Positions 16,231-16,842 of a stretch of DNA of 16,842 nucleotides are shown here, one piece after another. The notes beneath the pieces are model-generated. The model ran no database searches, had not been told where the DNA came from, and saw nothing but the letters and a program-made list of their open reading frames with translations. Made by a program: the position numbers and the translations under genes. This stretch comes from Actinomycetes bacterium (GTDB lineage Bacteria > Actinomycetota > Actinomycetes > Actinomycetales > Cellulomonadaceae), in NCBI GenBank assembly GCA_023389545.1, contig JAEWEI010000066.1:1-16842 (forward strand). The letters run 5' to 3'. Every line of letters begins with the position of its first letter. The stretch's first letter is position 1.

Positions 16231-16842
16231 TCATGCTCCTATCGGCCTCTGTGGCGGGCACTTCAGCACCTCGTGTTCGCGAATGATCCCCCGAGAGCCC
16301 GGCGGCTCGTCGCGGTTAGTGGTGAACACGGCCTGATCGTGGGTGTTCACGGGGCGGTATTCGGGGCAGGTCAGCAGGATACGGGCGCGGTAGTTGTTCT
16401 CGTTGCGGAACCCGCGGCCTATCGCTTGATGTTCTTGATCGTGGTGTTCGCGGCGCCGGTGAGGGCGTTGGGTAACGCCGGTGACGATCAGAACCTCGGT
16501 CGTGGGCCACCACGCGTCCAGCGTCGCGGCGAGGCGGTCGGTCGCGGGCATCGCGGCTGTCTTCGCGACGACGCGAAGGGTCTGCATTGAGCCTGCGGGC
16601 TGGTGCAGGCCGGCGGTCTTGAGCAACATGCGCACGTGCTCCATGGCGGCCCAGGCCCACACGAGCTGCCCGGTCGGATCGTTGATCGCAAAGACGTGCT
16701 CGAAGCTGTCCCAGGCCCGCGCTGACAAGGTATCGGCGGCACGTAGCAGCAGGCGCCGGCTCGACCACGCGGTCAGACGCTCGGCGGCGCCGGTCGCGGA
16801 CCTACCTCGCACGTCGCTGCCTGCACGCGGTGAGTGTGTAGT
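16231..16842 (-). pseudogene. ISL3-family transposase, decayed C-terminal part (partial, runs off the right edge)
   Basis: The open frame reads SARAWDSFEHVFAINDP, VWAWAAMEHVRMLL, DAWWPTTEVLIVTGV and GRGFRNENNYRARILL, the typical C-terminal blocks of ISL3-type (DDE) transposases. Between the last two, the expected motif appears only in the +1 frame: NALTGAANTTIKNIKR. One extra C in ACCCAAC shifts the frame, and a missing base just after AAGCGA restores it. The usual acidic residue in the N-A-R-T-E-x-x-N motif is also replaced (NALTGAAN). Conserved sequence ends near 16370; the stop at 16231 lies beyond the likely IS end. The gene is almost surely inactive. Confidence 0.75.
16304..16842 (-). 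mobile_element. Remnant of an ISL3-family insertion sequence (3' end)
   Basis: Transposase homology enters from the right edge. Just past it, the plus strand reads GGCTCGTCGCGGTTAGTGG from 16304, which resembles the GGCTCT/GGGTCT-type terminal inverted repeats of actinobacterial ISL3 elements. The other end is outside the window, so the repeat pair and target duplication cannot be checked. The boundary is an inference. Confidence 0.5.

Noticed and set aside
1..16842. CRISPR array, toxin-antitoxin pair or retron
   Set aside because: No regularly spaced repeats, no Cas-like or reverse transcriptase motifs (YxDD), and no small two-gene toxin module were found on reading both strands.

Overview
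The window is high-GC DNA from an actinobacterium. The evidence is the G/C bias at third codon positions, a mycobacterial-type LigC ligase, an ssrA (tmRNA) tag of actinobacterial type (ADSKRTDFALAA), a DUF6328 membrane protein and an ISL3-type transposase remnant. The genus cannot be named from sequence alone.

Left part (1-2428), ordinary chromosome: the 5' end of a secreted-protein gene leaving the window, then ligC, a convergent small membrane protein (DUF6328) whose stop shares a CTAG with the ligase stop, and a complete tmRNA gene. ssrA 3' ends are common integration sites, and everything to its right looks accessory.

Middle (2429-3758): hairpins that may terminate ssrA and the facing gene, a PASTA/DUF4839 lipoprotein gene with locally AT-richer sequence, and a short gap with a strong hairpin closing the large operon.

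Right part (3759-16186), all on the minus strand and transcribed right to left, is a probable defence (phage/plasmid restriction) operon. Its order is: a MORC/MutL-like GHKL ATPase; a Z1-domain P-loop ATPase overlapping it by 4 bp; a roughly 1000-residue protein of unknown function, split in this sequence by an eight-G homopolymer; a 1738-residue DEAD/DEAH helicase with DUF1998 zinc-binding end (DruE-like), 9 bp further on; and a 74-residue protein starting just after the helicase stop and in the same frame. GHKL plus Z1 recalls the predicted restriction-modification-like systems built on MORC ATPases. The large unknown protein plus giant DUF1998 helicase recalls type III Druantia or the helicase half of DISARM. 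Here the two modules sit together, with no methyltransferase and no recognisable nuclease in the window, so this is the best candidate for an undescribed or hybrid system. I infer that the GHKL protein acts as an ATP-gated clamp or switch, the Z1 and DUF1998 proteins as DNA translocases, and the large unknown protein as sensor or effector.

Right edge (16231-16842): the decayed 3' end of an ISL3-family insertion sequence lies about 120 bp upstream of the operon's first gene. It may have separated the operon from former upstream members such as a methyltransferase.
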